Virus record (IMG/VR): IMGVR_UViG_3300007770_001284
Span: 186,001 to 250,000 of that record
Direction: 5' to 3' (one strand)
Origin: a virus
Length of the DNA: 64,000 nt
The notes below the pieces were generated by a model. That model was given only the letters and a program-made list of their open reading frames with translations. It ran no database searches and was not told the origin of the DNA. The translations under genes and the position numbers were made by a program. Below are positions 7,589-17,312 of the stretch, piece after piece (the stretch's first letter is position 1; every line of letters begins with the position of its first letter).

Positions 7589-10500
7589 GTGCGTAAGACT
7601 AAACTGGTTCCCCCAAATAAGTTCATCTCCCTTCATTCTCATGATGGGTTTTCTACTTTTGATGGGCTGGGCTATCCACAAGAGCACATCGACTTTGTCA
7701 TTGAGAACGGCATGGACGGATGGTGTCTCACAAATCATGGTCATATGAATTCATTTGGGCATGCTTTTCTTCATGCGGAAAAGGTCCAGAAGCGTGGGGG
7801 TACCTTTAGGTTTGTCCCTGGTTGTGAAATGTACGTTCATCCAGACCTTGACGCTTGGAAGCTGGATTACGAAATTCGCCAGGCTGCAAAGAAGGGTGAT
7901 AAAGAAGCGTTGTTCTCATTACGAGAACAGCGGGAAGCAATTACGACTCCGCTCACCGCCGTCACAGACCGCGACGATGAAATTATTGATATCGGTAAAG
8001 AAGAAGCTGGGCTTACCGTAGAAAATGAAGAGGAAACGAAGTCTGGAAAGTTTTACGATCCAGTGAAGCGTCGCCATCATTTGGTAGTTTTGCCCAAGAC
8101 CAGCGAGGGTCTCCAACGTTTGTTCCACCTCGTTAGTAGGGGTTACAGAGAGGGCTTCTATAGGTTCCCGCGTGTTGACTATAGGATGCTAAGGGAAGCT
8201 GCTGAGGGAGGCCATCTAATGGTCTCAACAGCATGTATTGGTGGCCCAATCGCATACGAGGTCTTTAGGCACGCTCAACAGGTCGAGTTTGATGATTTAA
8301 AGCATACGCTGCTTGACGATCCGTCATTTCACCGTAACGTTATGACGGGAGTTGGAAATGCGTATCAAGGGCTTGTTGATGCTGTCGGAATTGATGATGT
8401 ACACCTCGAGCTTCAATTTAACAAACTTCCAGCTCAGCATCTAGTAAATCGGGCGATCATTGAATTTGCAAATAACCAGGGGCTTCAAGACAAGCTGGTT
8501 GTTACAACAGATTCTCATTATGCCCGACCAGAGCATTGGCGTGAACGTGAGCTTTATAAAAAGCTGGGATGGCTAAACTATCGTGAATTCGATCCATCGA
8601 AATTGCCCCAATCAAGAGATGATTTGAAGTGCGAGCTTTATCCTAAGAACGCTCCTCAGGTTTGGGATACGTATCTAGAGTCAACAGACGGAATGGATTT
8701 TTACAATGACCAAGTGGTAAAGGACGCAATCGAGCGTCCGCATACGCTTGTTCACGAGGCTATCCAAGACATCGTTCCCGATCGTACCATGAAGCTTCCT
8801 TCTTATGTTGTACCTGAAGGTATGACAGATGATAAGGCTTTGCTTGAGGCATGTAAGAAGGGTCTTGTTGAGCGAGGGTTGGCAAACGATCCAAAATATA
8901 TCGAGCGAATAAAGCAAGAACTAAAAATCATCAAAGATAAGAATTTTTCTCGATATTTCTTAACAATGGAAGCGATTATTAAGATTGCCAAGAAAGCCAT
9001 GCTTGTCGGACCAGGACGCGGTTCGGCCGCGGGTAGTCTAGTTGCCTATGTTCTTAAGTTGACAGACGTTGACCCGTTCGAATACGATCTTATGTTTGGT
9101 CGTTTTCTAAACCCAAGTCGTGAGGGTGCCCCAGATATCGATACCGATGTTGGTGACCGAGATTTGCTTCTCCAGCTAATGAAAGATGAGTGGGGAGATG
9201 AGAATATTATCCCCATCTCGAATTATAATACTTTCAAGCTTAAGTCCCTTGTGAAGGATATCTCTCGTTTTTATGGAATTCCATTTAACGAGGTAAATAA
9301 GGCTCTGTCAACTGTAGATGAAGATGTGAAGCGTGCAGTGTTTAAGCAGGGGACTGATAAAAACCTGTTCGTTCTACTTTACGAAGATGCTCTAGCTCAT
9401 TCTAAGAAGTTTAGAGCGTTTATCGAGGCGCATCCAGAGGTCGCCGCCCCTATCCAGGTTTTGTTTAAACAGAACAAGGCTCTTGGTCGTCATGCAGGAG
9501 GTTGCATTGTCGCAGAAGATATAGCTGAAAGAATGCCGCTGATCAAAGCTCGAGGTGAGCTCCAGACCCCCTGGGCTGAAGGCATGAACTATAAGCATCT
9601 TGAAACATTTGGCTGGATTAAGTTCGATCTTCTCGGTCTTGAAACGCTACGGATCATTCAAAGAACGATTGAGCTGATTCTTCAAAGAAAAGAGGGTATT
9701 GAGGACCCAACATTCGAGCAGGTCTATGAGTGGTTCAATGCAAATATGGATCCCAAGGTTCTTGATATGGATGACCAGCATGTCTATGAGCATGTTTATG
9801 CAGGTGGTCGTTGGGCCGGTATCTTTCAGCTAGCGGGAAGAGGTGCGCAAAACCTCTTTAAGAAAGCCAAGCCCAAGAGCATTATCGATATTGCTACGCT
9901 GACCTCTATCTATCGTCCAGGCCCACTCACTGCGAAGGTCGATAGATTGTATATCAAGGCCAAGAATAATCCTGAGAAGATTGATTATGGGCATCCACTA
10001 ATCAAAGAAGTACTAGAAGAAACATACGGCTTGATAGTCTTTCAAGAGCAGATCATGAAGCTTTGTTCTGTTGTAGCTGGTTTCCCAGAGGAAGAAACAG
10101 ATACTGTTCGTCGCAGTATTATGAAGCGTAAAGCATCAGAGGCTGCAGAAAGTCTTGCTAAGGCTCGATCTATTAAGGAGCAGTTTGTTGCTGGCTCTGT
10201 TAAGAATGGAGTGGATAGTCAGCTTGCAGATGATTTGTACGAAAAGATTCTCTTCTTCGCAGGATACGGCTTCAATAAGTCTCATGCAGTTTGTTACGCT
10301 ATTGACTCTTACTACTGCGCTTGGCTTTTAACATATTTCGAAGAGGAATGGTTATGCGCTTATCTTGAAGCGATGTCGGGTAATGATAAGAAGCGAGCCA
10401 AGGCTTTCGCTGAGGTTAAGACGCTAGGGTATCGAGTTGTGCCCCTTGATATTAATTACGCGACCAAGGATTGGACAATTCTTGAAGGTAAGAAATTTAT

Positions 10501-11203
10501 GCCTTCTCTTTTGTCTTGTAAGGGTATTGGTGAATCTGCAATCGACGAACTTGTGACTAGTCGACCGTATAAGCATATTGACGACTTGTTGTGGGATGAT
10601 ATCGGAAAGTGGAGGCATTCCAAATTTAACAAGCGTGCTTTGGAGGCGTTAATCAATATTCAAGCATTCGAGTCTATGGATCTTATTGGTGACAACAAGA
10701 CATTTGAAAGCTACAAACAAATGCATGAAGTGTTGATTGGTAAAAATTCTGAAATCAAGAAATGGACAAAGAAGGATCCAGAACGTGGTCGTAGAAACTT
10801 TAACGAGGCGTTGCTTGATACTCAGGGAGCTGGTGTCTGGACACGACGAGAGCGAGTTGAGAATAACGTGCGACATTTCGGTTCATTTAATGCAGCTACA
10901 CTAGTCCCAAGCGAGGTTCAAGAAAAGCTTGCTAAAATGGACATTTTTCCCATTGATGAAATTAATGGTCATGACTTGTATTGGTTCCTCGTGTCAGATG
11001 TGAAGCCGAAGCTAACAAAGAACAAGCGGCCCTATCTACTGGTTACAGCAACTGCATTGTCTGGTCAGACCTATCGGATGTTTTGCTGGAGCTGGGATGG
11101 TGAAACCGAACTGCCGCTTTACAGTCTGTGCGTAGCTGAAGTGAAGAAAAATGATTTTGGATATCAAACTTCTATGAGAAAAATCAAAGTTCTTCAGTTA
11201 TGA
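7589..11203 (+). CDS. dnaE: DNA polymerase III alpha subunit (DnaE type)
   Basis: This family-C replicative polymerase has 1204 residues. An N-terminal PHP domain begins with LHSHDGFSTFDG, the palm holds GPGRGSAAGSL and the catalytic pair Asp516/Asp518 in PDIDTD, and the third Asp is probably Asp680 in KFDLLGLETL. A finger/HhH region follows (SIYRPGPLT, FNKSHAVCYA), then a short C-terminal OB-like part. The GTG start with GGAGG six bases upstream is preferred to any earlier start. Most phages use family A or B polymerases, so a dnaE is notable; it may recruit the host beta clamp. Confidence 0.96.
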   Translation: MRKTKLVPPNKFISLHSHDGFSTFDGLGYPQEHIDFVIENGMDGWCLTNHGHMNSFGHAFLHAEKVQKRGGTFRFVPGCEMYVHPDLDAWKLDYEIRQAAKKGDKEALFSLREQREAITTPLTAVTDRDDEIIDIGKEEAGLTVENEEETKSGKFYDPVKRRHHLVVLPKTSEGLQRLFHLVSRGYREGFYRFPRVDYRMLREAAEGGHLMVSTACIGGPIAYEVFRHAQQVEFDDLKHTLLDDPSFHRNVMTGVGNAYQGLVDAVGIDDVHLELQFNKLPAQHLVNRAIIEFANNQGLQDKLVVTTDSHYARPEHWRERELYKKLGWLNYREFDPSKLPQSRDDLKCELYPKNAPQVWDTYLESTDGMDFYNDQVVKDAIERPHTLVHEAIQDIVPDRTMKLPSYVVPEGMTDDKALLEACKKGLVERGLANDPKYIERIKQELKIIKDKNFSRYFLTMEAIIKIAKKAMLVGPGRGSAAGSLVAYVLKLTDVDPFEYDLMFGRFLNPSREGAPDIDTDVGDRDLLLQLMKDEWGDENIIPISNYNTFKLKSLVKDISRFYGIPFNEVNKALSTVDEDVKRAVFKQGTDKNLFVLLYEDALAHSKKFRAFIEAHPEVAAPIQVLFKQNKALGRHAGGCIVAEDIAERMPLIKARGELQTPWAEGMNYKHLETFGWIKFDLLGLETLRIIQRTIELILQRKEGIEDPTFEQVYEWFNANMDPKVLDMDDQHVYEHVYAGGRWAGIFQLAGRGAQNLFKKAKPKSIIDIATLTSIYRPGPLTAKVDRLYIKAKNNPEKIDYGHPLIKEVLEETYGLIVFQEQIMKLCSVVAGFPEEETDTVRRSIMKRKASEAAESLAKARSIKEQFVAGSVKNGVDSQLADDLYEKILFFAGYGFNKSHAVCYAIDSYYCAWLLTYFEEEWLCAYLEAMSGNDKKRAKAFAEVKTLGYRVVPLDINYATKDWTILEGKKFMPSLLSCKGIGESAIDELVTSRPYKHIDDLLWDDIGKWRHSKFNKRALEALINIQAFESMDLIGDNKTFESYKQMHEVLIGKNSEIKKWTKKDPERGRRNFNEALLDTQGAGVWTRRERVENNVRHFGSFNAATLVPSEVQEKLAKMDIFPIDEINGHDLYWFLVSDVKPKLTKNKRPYLLVTATALSGQTYRMFCWSWDGETELPLYSLCVAEVKKNDFGYQTSMRKIKVLQL

Positions 11204-11248
11204 TTAAGGACTAAAGGGTATCGCGCTTAAAGATGAACGGGGTAAAAA

Positions 11249-12280
11249 TTGTTTGCTGGAAAATTTGAAAACTTCACTGAATGTTATCTATCATTGATTG
11301 ATGATGTCTATAATAATTCGACGTATTTATCTGCACCGAGAGGTCAGAAAATTAGGGAAAAACTTGGAGTATCTTTTACGATTGAGAATCCTCGTCACCG
11401 CATCCCCTACGTTGCGGGAAGAAAGTTTAGTGTGACGTATATGGTTGCCGAATTGTTGTGGTATCTTTCTGCAAATAATAAAACTGAATGGATCTCGAAG
11501 TACTCAGCTTTCTGGAAAGATATTAGTGATGATGGTGTGACAGCAAACTCTGCTTACGGTGCTCGGCTTTTTGCCCCTAATGAGAAGATTGCCAATGGTA
11601 GATTTACGCAATGGCAATATGTCGTAAACGAACTAAGAAGAGATCCAGACTCCCGCAGGGCAGTAATGCACTTGAGAATGCCGGCAGACGGAATTGATGC
11701 GAAGTTAGATGTACCATGCACACTTACGCTGCAATTTTTTATTCGAGATAATGAGCTGCATATGATTGTTAACATGCGAAGCTCTGATTTGATTTTTGGA
11801 ATTGCTTATGACATCCCTGCTTTTACATTTTTTCAAGAAATTTTAGCTGGACAATTGGGTGTCGAGCTTGGATCTTATACTCACATGAGCAATTCTCTTC
11901 ACATTTACGAACGTCATTTTGAGATGGTCGAGACGATTTTAAGCGAAAAATGTCTAGCTAAAACGCGCAAGCTAACTGATATTCATGGTCCAATGCCAGC
12001 GATTGACGCTGCTGGGTGCAACCAGCAGGCATTAACATACTGGATTAAGAAGCTAATGACATTTGAGAAAGCACTTTCTGATGCTACAACTCCTCGAGAT
12101 GCCGTTCGTCTGTGGACTGCTTATTTTGCTTATGCTAATAATTCTGATCAAATATGGGCTGACTGGGCTCGGGTCTTAGCTGCACAAAGAGCAAGAAGAC
12201 TTGGCGAGCCAGCAGAAGCAAACGAAATTCAAGCTATCACAGATTTTAGTGGATATTCATTTAATATCAGGAGTCGTTAA
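11249..12280 (+). CDS. Thymidylate synthase family enzyme with Asp at the dUMP-selecting position
   Basis: The protein has 343 residues with the nucleophile Cys157 (DVPCTLTLQF), the phosphate-binding arginine segment RDPDSRRAVM and the C-terminal SNSLHIYERH motif. In the stretch RSSDLIFGIAYDIP the residue aligned with Asn177 of E. coli ThyA is Asp188. In studied enzymes Asn here selects dUMP, while Asp is found in dCMP hydroxymethylases and favours dCMP. It therefore makes either dTMP or a 5-substituted dCMP. A TTG start follows GGGG by about seven bases. The next gene overlaps its stop codon. An extra C-terminal helix of about 60 residues is present. Confidence 0.85.
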   Translation: MFAGKFENFTECYLSLIDDVYNNSTYLSAPRGQKIREKLGVSFTIENPRHRIPYVAGRKFSVTYMVAELLWYLSANNKTEWISKYSAFWKDISDDGVTANSAYGARLFAPNEKIANGRFTQWQYVVNELRRDPDSRRAVMHLRMPADGIDAKLDVPCTLTLQFFIRDNELHMIVNMRSSDLIFGIAYDIPAFTFFQEILAGQLGVELGSYTHMSNSLHIYERHFEMVETILSEKCLAKTRKLTDIHGPMPAIDAAGCNQQALTYWIKKLMTFEKALSDATTPRDAVRLWTAYFAYANNSDQIWADWARVLAAQRARRLGEPAEANEIQAITDFSGYSFNIRSR

Positions 12281-13392
12281 TGACGTATCAGTATGATTAT
12301 CTTATTGTCGGTGCTGGAATATTCGGCGCGACGTTTGCTAGAGAAATGACTGACGCGGGCAAAAAGTGCCTTGTCATTGATAAGCGGAAGCACATCGGTG
12401 GTAACGTGTATTCTGAAAAGCGAAATGGCATTGACGTACACGTATATGGTGCCCATATTTTTCATACAAACAATGATCGAATTTGGGAGTACGTAAATCG
12501 ATTTACGACATTCAACAATTACATCAATAAACCGAAGGTACGCTTTGGCGATCGCATTTTTTCGTTTCCCATTAATCTAATGACGCTTCATCAACTATGG
12601 GGTGTTATGGACCCCGCTGAAGCGAAAGCAAAGCTTAATGAAGTGAGGATTCATTGTGAGAATCCTGAAAATTTAGAAGACTGGATCCTTTCCCAGGTTG
12701 GGCGAGAAGTATACGAAACGTTCATCCGTGGTTATACAATGAAGCAATGGCAACGCGACCCGCGGGAACTCCCTTCGTCTATTATCAAGAGACTTCCCAT
12801 TCGTCTTACATTTGATGAAAATTATTTTTTCGACAAGTACCAAGGAATTCCTGTTGACGGCTACACTGCAATGGTTGATAATATGCTGGAAGGAATTGAG
12901 GTGAAGACAGGTATTGATTATTTTGAAAACAGAGCCGTCTTTATTCCTGCTGCAAAGAAGACTGTGTTCACTGGTAAAATTGATGAATTTTTTGGGTTTG
13001 TTCATGGTGAGCTTGAGTATCGCACTTTGCGGTTCGAGCATGAAGAGCTGATGGGTGACTTTCAAGGAAACGCTGTAGTGAACTATACTTCACCAGATGT
13101 CCCCTTTACTCGGATTGTAGAACACAAGCATTTTTTGCCTGAATCGGCTGGAAAACTGGATAACACGATTATCACAAGAGAGTATTCCGCAGAGTATGAC
13201 AGGAGCAAAACGCCATATTATCCTATCGGCGATGCGAAGAATATAGCAATGTATAAGAAGTATTGCGAGATGGCTGAATCGGCAAAGGATGTCATTTTCG
13301 GGGGCCGGCTAGCAGAGTACAAATACTACGATATGCACCAAGTTATCGGTTCAGCACTTGTAAAAGCGAAAAGAGAACTTGAAAATAAATGA
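12280..13392 (+). CDS. glf: UDP-galactopyranose mutase
   Basis: The 370-residue flavoprotein is full length. The FAD-binding motif VGAGIFGATFA lies at residues 10-20, followed by KRKHIGGNVY and the conserved GAHIFHTN. The C-terminal GGRLAEYKYYDMHQVI segment completes the FAD site. It interconverts UDP-galactopyranose and UDP-galactofuranose. It overlaps the stop of the thymidylate synthase family gene and is followed by glycosyltransferase and epimerase genes, so a furanose sugar donor is probably made locally. A related mutase acting on UDP-arabinose cannot be excluded. Confidence 0.95.
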   Translation: MTYQYDYLIVGAGIFGATFAREMTDAGKKCLVIDKRKHIGGNVYSEKRNGIDVHVYGAHIFHTNNDRIWEYVNRFTTFNNYINKPKVRFGDRIFSFPINLMTLHQLWGVMDPAEAKAKLNEVRIHCENPENLEDWILSQVGREVYETFIRGYTMKQWQRDPRELPSSIIKRLPIRLTFDENYFFDKYQGIPVDGYTAMVDNMLEGIEVKTGIDYFENRAVFIPAAKKTVFTGKIDEFFGFVHGELEYRTLRFEHEELMGDFQGNAVVNYTSPDVPFTRIVEHKHFLPESAGKLDNTIITREYSAEYDRSKTPYYPIGDAKNIAMYKKYCEMAESAKDVIFGGRLAEYKYYDMHQVIGSALVKAKRELENK

Positions 13393-13407
13393 AGATTTGG
13401 CTATAAT
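13379..13407 (+). promoter_or_regulatory. Sigma70-like promoter before glycosyltransferase
   Basis: TTGAAA and TATAAT are separated by exactly 17 bases, with GGC just before the -10. The -35 lies in the last codons of the mutase gene. Confidence 0.7.
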
Positions 13408-13430
13408 AAAATAGCAAATTTGGAGAATAG

Positions 13431-14483
13431 ATGAGAGTTTTGTATAGTTTTTGGGGGTTTATTACTCCGCTTGAAAAAAATAGTATTGTAAATACACCTG
13501 ATGGTGAGCGTGGGAACAGGGTGGACTTTGTTACCGAGCTTATGAAGCGTGGCCACGTACCGATTCAACTTCAAAAGATGCGGGATATCGAGCGATATCC
13601 GGGTGTTGAATATGATGACGTAGGGTTTCCCGATGGTGATATTCTTTATGTCGAATGGCGTTGGCCCACTTGGAAGAACAGCGGCGATGACATTTTCGAG
13701 TCTGATTATACACGCCAGTGTAAGGTTCTTGACTATTATCATGATAAAGGAATACCCATCATTATTCATGACGGTGATTTGAAGATGACCCCTGAAGAAG
13801 AGCTCCGCTGGCCGAATGCAGTTCTAGCTGATGCGTGCGTGAACTCGCGACAGCAAACGAGGGAGCGTATTACCATTCCGTGGTGCAATTATATGAAACG
13901 CTATCTTGACCCTGTCGAGTATTCCTACAATTACACGTACGTTGGGAACAATTATGAGAGAGACGATCAATTTCAGAAGTATTACATAAGTTCAAGTCGC
14001 TCGCTTCGAGATCGAGGAATTCAAACGTCTATTTACGGTAATTGGTTACAAAAGTCTCCAGAGCGAAAAGACCCAAAAGAATTGCTGCAGGGAACTCCCT
14101 ATGTTGCCTTTGGCCCACGCTTGGCGTACAAAGATATTTTCGGAGTCTTGAATTCTTCTATCACTGTTACCCATATCACAAAAGACGCGTATACGCCGTA
14201 TGGTAATATTACGGGGAGATTTTTTGAAGCGATCAAAAGCAACGTACCAGCGTTAGTCCCAATAGAATTTAAGCACGCTCTTCCTGTTGGACTAAATGGT
14301 CAACTTGTGGTGGAATCAACTCGTGATGTAATAAGCAAAGTAAACTGGCTTTCATCGTTGAATGCCGAGCAAAGAAAAGCACTAGTAGACGAGCAGGAAG
14401 AGGCTCTTCGAACAGTGATTGATCCCAGACCAGAATACAGGGTAGATCTTCTTGAGCATATTTTGGGAGATTACCACGGATGA
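13431..14483 (+). CDS. Glycosyltransferase-like protein (GT-B/GT4 style)
   Basis: The 350-residue protein has a Rossmann-type N-terminus (MRVLYSFWGFITP) and, near residue 260, the nucleotide-sugar site pattern ITGRFFEAIKSNVPALVP, resembling the GxxxEAxxxGxP motif of GT-B enzymes. It has its own promoter and overlaps the next gene by four bases. It sits between the mutase and the epimerase, so it is the leading candidate to use their UDP-sugar. Whether the acceptor is DNA, a virion protein or host surface sugar is unknown. Confidence 0.65.
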   Translation: MRVLYSFWGFITPLEKNSIVNTPDGERGNRVDFVTELMKRGHVPIQLQKMRDIERYPGVEYDDVGFPDGDILYVEWRWPTWKNSGDDIFESDYTRQCKVLDYYHDKGIPIIIHDGDLKMTPEEELRWPNAVLADACVNSRQQTRERITIPWCNYMKRYLDPVEYSYNYTYVGNNYERDDQFQKYYISSSRSLRDRGIQTSIYGNWLQKSPERKDPKELLQGTPYVAFGPRLAYKDIFGVLNSSITVTHITKDAYTPYGNITGRFFEAIKSNVPALVPIEFKHALPVGLNGQLVVESTRDVISKVNWLSSLNAEQRKALVDEQEEALRTVIDPRPEYRVDLLEHILGDYHG

Positions 14484-15034
14484 AGGTAGCATTCATTGGA
14501 CCCGACATGACAGGAAAGTCAAATATTGCTGAAGAACTGTCTCGTCAGACAGACGTTCCTGTGTTCAAAAATTCCAGTGAATGGAAAACGCAACTTGATA
14601 GTCCAGATTATTTTCTTAATCTACTCAAATATGGTGGCCCATTTTTAATGGACTTTATTCGCCAAACAGGCGTATCAGTTATTTTAGACCGTTTTTATCC
14701 GTGTGAGTATGTCTACGCAGAAGCATTCGAGCGAGAGACAGATATGAATGCAATTTTGTGGATGGACGAGAATTTTTCTGAAGTAGGTGGGAAGTTTATC
14801 ATATGTTTGCGGAAAGACTACTCTGGTCTGGTCGATGATCAATATCCTGACCAATTACCACCTGAAATGTTGAAAAAGTTAGACATTTATTATCGTAAGT
14901 TTGCTGAGCGTACAAGTTGTGATTATCTGATTTTAGAGACAGATGACATGGACTTGAACAAGCAGGTAAAAGAGATTAAAATATTTTTAGGAATTAGAGA
15001 AATGGAAGCGGAGGATTTTTGTGTATACTCGTAA
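14480..15034 (+). CDS. P-loop nucleotide kinase-like protein
   Basis: The 184-residue protein has a Walker A motif at residues 7-14 (GPDMTGKS) and a DRFYPCEY segment near residue 70 that matches the substrate-binding DR(Y/F) motif of thymidylate and deoxynucleoside kinases. It lacks a typical lid arginine cluster. It may phosphorylate a normal or modified dNMP made by the upstream thymidylate-synthase family enzyme. The assignment to the dNK/TMPK group is moderately secure; the substrate is inferred. Confidence 0.7.
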   Translation: MKVAFIGPDMTGKSNIAEELSRQTDVPVFKNSSEWKTQLDSPDYFLNLLKYGGPFLMDFIRQTGVSVILDRFYPCEYVYAEAFERETDMNAILWMDENFSEVGGKFIICLRKDYSGLVDDQYPDQLPPEMLKKLDIYYRKFAERTSCDYLILETDDMDLNKQVKEIKIFLGIREMEAEDFCVYS

Positions 15035-16025
15035 AGCGTTAGTTACAGGGTGCTGTGGATTTATCGGCGGTCATCTTACGAAGATGTTAGTTGAGCAAGG
15101 GTGGGATGTAACTGGTGTCGACGATTTGTCAAATGGCGACCCCTCTGTATTAGACGGTATAGATATTAGGTGTATCCCACCTGCTCTTTTAGTGGCTTAC
15201 GAAACACAGGCCGTCGATGCTAGTAAGACGCTGGTTATTACTGGTGATTTTGCTCATGAATATGTTCTTATGAAAATTGCTGAAGGTGAATTTGATGTAA
15301 TTTTCCATCTGGCTGCCAATCCGCGTGTGGAGTTTTCTGTTAAGAATCCCGCATCGACTACCCATACAAACGTTCAAAAAACAATTGAATTAATGACAGC
15401 AGCTACCGGAAAAATTGATCGCTTTGTTTTTGCATCATCTTCGTCCAGCTATGGCAATACCGACCAATTTCCAACAAGAGAATCTTCTCCCACAAATCCA
15501 GAGTCACCTTACGGACTACAGAAGCTTGTCGTGGAACAATTTGGTGAATTGTACAACCGATTGTACAGTATGGATTTTGTTGCACTTCGGTTTTTCAATG
15601 TGTACGGCCCTGGCCAGGTGGGAGACTCTCCTTATTCAACTGCAATCGCTGCGTGGTGTACACGTCTTAAGAAAAATGAGCCCCTTCGAAGTGATGGAGA
15701 CGGAGAACAACGGCGTGATATGGTGTATGTAAATGATGTTGCAAGTGCTATGGTGACAGCCGCTGATCACCCCGATTCGTTAGGTTACGCAATGTATAAT
15801 GTTGCAACAGGCGTAGCTGTTACTAACAATGAAATTCTTAAGACACTTAAAGAGTATTTTCCTGAGATGGTTATCAATCATGCTCCCGCTCGCCCAGGCG
15901 ACGTAAAATTTACCTTGGGTTCTATAGATAAAATTAATGAGGAGCTCGGATGGATTCCCCGAAAGGAGTTTTGGGCTGGGCTCAGAAGCACGTTAAAGTG
16001 GTGGGGCTTATTGGACGATGAATAG
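15021..16025 (+). CDS. NAD-dependent NDP-sugar epimerase/dehydratase (extended SDR)
   Basis: The 334-residue protein has the NAD-binding GCCGFIGG near residue 12, the active-site SSSSSYG and YGLQK (YxxxK), and the substrate segment RFFNVYGPGQ. GalE, a typical member, interconverts UDP-glucose and UDP-galactose. A GTG start lies inside the end of the kinase-like gene. With the UDP-galactopyranose mutase it could form a two-step route from host UDP-glucose to UDP-galactofuranose. Exact substrate specificity cannot be read from the motifs. Confidence 0.88.
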   Translation: MYTRKALVTGCCGFIGGHLTKMLVEQGWDVTGVDDLSNGDPSVLDGIDIRCIPPALLVAYETQAVDASKTLVITGDFAHEYVLMKIAEGEFDVIFHLAANPRVEFSVKNPASTTHTNVQKTIELMTAATGKIDRFVFASSSSSYGNTDQFPTRESSPTNPESPYGLQKLVVEQFGELYNRLYSMDFVALRFFNVYGPGQVGDSPYSTAIAAWCTRLKKNEPLRSDGDGEQRRDMVYVNDVASAMVTAADHPDSLGYAMYNVATGVAVTNNEILKTLKEYFPEMVINHAPARPGDVKFTLGSIDKINEELGWIPRKEFWAGLRSTLKWWGLLDDE

Positions 16026-16449
16026 AAACGCATGGACCAGCAAATCGGTGACAGTAGAAATGCCATGGGGTATAGAGACTCGCTGGAGCGCTGTCCCCAC
16101 AATTACTGGAAAAAAGCTTGAAATTTATTCTGGTTTATGTACAAGCTTAAAATTTCATAAACAAAAGAATGAAGTTTTGTTTGTTGCATCTGGGGAAGTG
16201 ACTGTTATTTTTGCTTGCGAGCGACATTTTGAAGACCCAATTCAGTATCCATCGTCAAAAGAAGTTTTAGGTCCAGGTGGTATGCTGAATGTCCAAGCAG
16301 GGTGCCCTTATCGGGTGTGTGCAAATAAAGATTCTGTAGTATATGAAATTTCGGATGGAAGTAGTGAGAACAGTGTCCGGCTTGAGGACGAATATGGAAG
16401 AGCAATCGACACAATTGACGAGTTTCAGTTTATTTATCCAAAGGACTAA
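16018..16449 (+). CDS. Cupin-fold sugar isomerase-like protein
   Basis: The 143-residue protein is a single cupin resembling the C-terminal domain of type II phosphomannose isomerase: EMPWGIETRW, then SLKFHKQKNEVLFVASG with likely metal ligands His and Glu, and VRLEDEYGR at the end. It closes the sugar cluster and overlaps the epimerase gene. It may isomerise a sugar phosphate or act as a binding domain; its reaction is not determined. Confidence 0.75.
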   Translation: MNRNAWTSKSVTVEMPWGIETRWSAVPTITGKKLEIYSGLCTSLKFHKQKNEVLFVASGEVTVIFACERHFEDPIQYPSSKEVLGPGGMLNVQAGCPYRVCANKDSVVYEISDGSSENSVRLEDEYGRAIDTIDEFQFIYPKD

Positions 16450-16472
16450 GTCCTAATTCTAAGGAGAAGAAA

Positions 16473-17312
16473 ATGAGCTCGATCGACCCAAATTCAGTAG
16501 ATGTAGTGATTTACCACGCTGATTGCACTGACGGTTACGGGGCTGCGTATTCAGCATGGAAGCTGTTGGGAAAACGTGCCGAGTTTTATCCGTGTAAGCA
16601 CGGTAATCCCCCCCCAAAAGTAAAGGGAAAGAACGTTGTTATTTTAGACTTCTCGTTTACGAATGCAGTTACAAAAAAGATGATAAAGTCTGCAAAAAAC
16701 CTCATCGTGATTGACCACCATAAATCTGCAATGGTAGAATTACATGATATAACAAATACACATTTTGACATGACTAAGTCGGGTGCAATGCTGGCTTGGG
16801 AATTTTTTCATCCTGGAAAAGATGCTCCCAAGTTTATTCAATATATTCAAGATCGTGATCTTTGGAAGTGGGAGCTCCCATACTCAAGGGAGTTCGCAGC
16901 AGCGTTTGATATGGTCCCCTTTGAGTTTGAGGAATTTGAAAAGTTTGAAGATGATTCGGTGTTTGATGACGCTGTTAAACGCGGTTCGTATATACTTGCT
17001 TATTCTAAGACAGTTGTAAAGAAGGTTTGCGAGAAAGCTGAGCCAAGAAAGTTTGAAGGGAAGGATGTTCTTGTTGTGAACGCTTCTCACTGGATGTCAG
17101 AAATCGGAGCAAGACTTTCACCAGATTGTGATTTTGCATTGATTTGGTACTGGGATCATGAAGATAAGGTTACGAAGGTCAGCTTACGTGCATTTCACGA
17201 TTCTGTTGACGTATCTGAAATTTCGAAAAAGTTTGGTGGCGGTGGTCACAAAAAAGCAGCAGGATTTACGCTTCCTAAGGAGACTCACATTGAAGAACTC
17301 TTTGACACTTGA
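16473..17312 (+). CDS. DHH-family phosphoesterase
   Basis: The 279-residue protein has DHH motif I (YHADCTDGYGAAY), the name-giving DHH near residue 88 (VIDHHKSA) and a DHHA1 C-terminus with FGGGGHKKAAGF. Members with this layout hydrolyse short oligonucleotides (nanoRNases), cyclic dinucleotides or polyphosphate, using two Mn ions. In a phage it could recycle oligonucleotides or cleave signalling nucleotides of host defence; the second idea is speculation. AAGGAG precedes the ATG. Confidence 0.88.
   Translation: MSSIDPNSVDVVIYHADCTDGYGAAYSAWKLLGKRAEFYPCKHGNPPPKVKGKNVVILDFSFTNAVTKKMIKSAKNLIVIDHHKSAMVELHDITNTHFDMTKSGAMLAWEFFHPGKDAPKFIQYIQDRDLWKWELPYSREFAAAFDMVPFEFEEFEKFEDDSVFDDAVKRGSYILAYSKTVVKKVCEKAEPRKFEGKDVLVVNASHWMSEIGARLSPDCDFALIWYWDHEDKVTKVSLRAFHDSVDVSEISKKFGGGGHKKAAGFTLPKETHIEELFDT

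Noticed and set aside
12673-13065. Minus-strand frame of 130 residues
   Set aside because: Lies entirely opposite the UDP-galactopyranose mutase, which is certain.
17158-17289. N-terminal extension of the MT-A70 gene
   Set aside because: It lies in the DHH gene and has unlikely composition; AAGGAG points to the TTG start.
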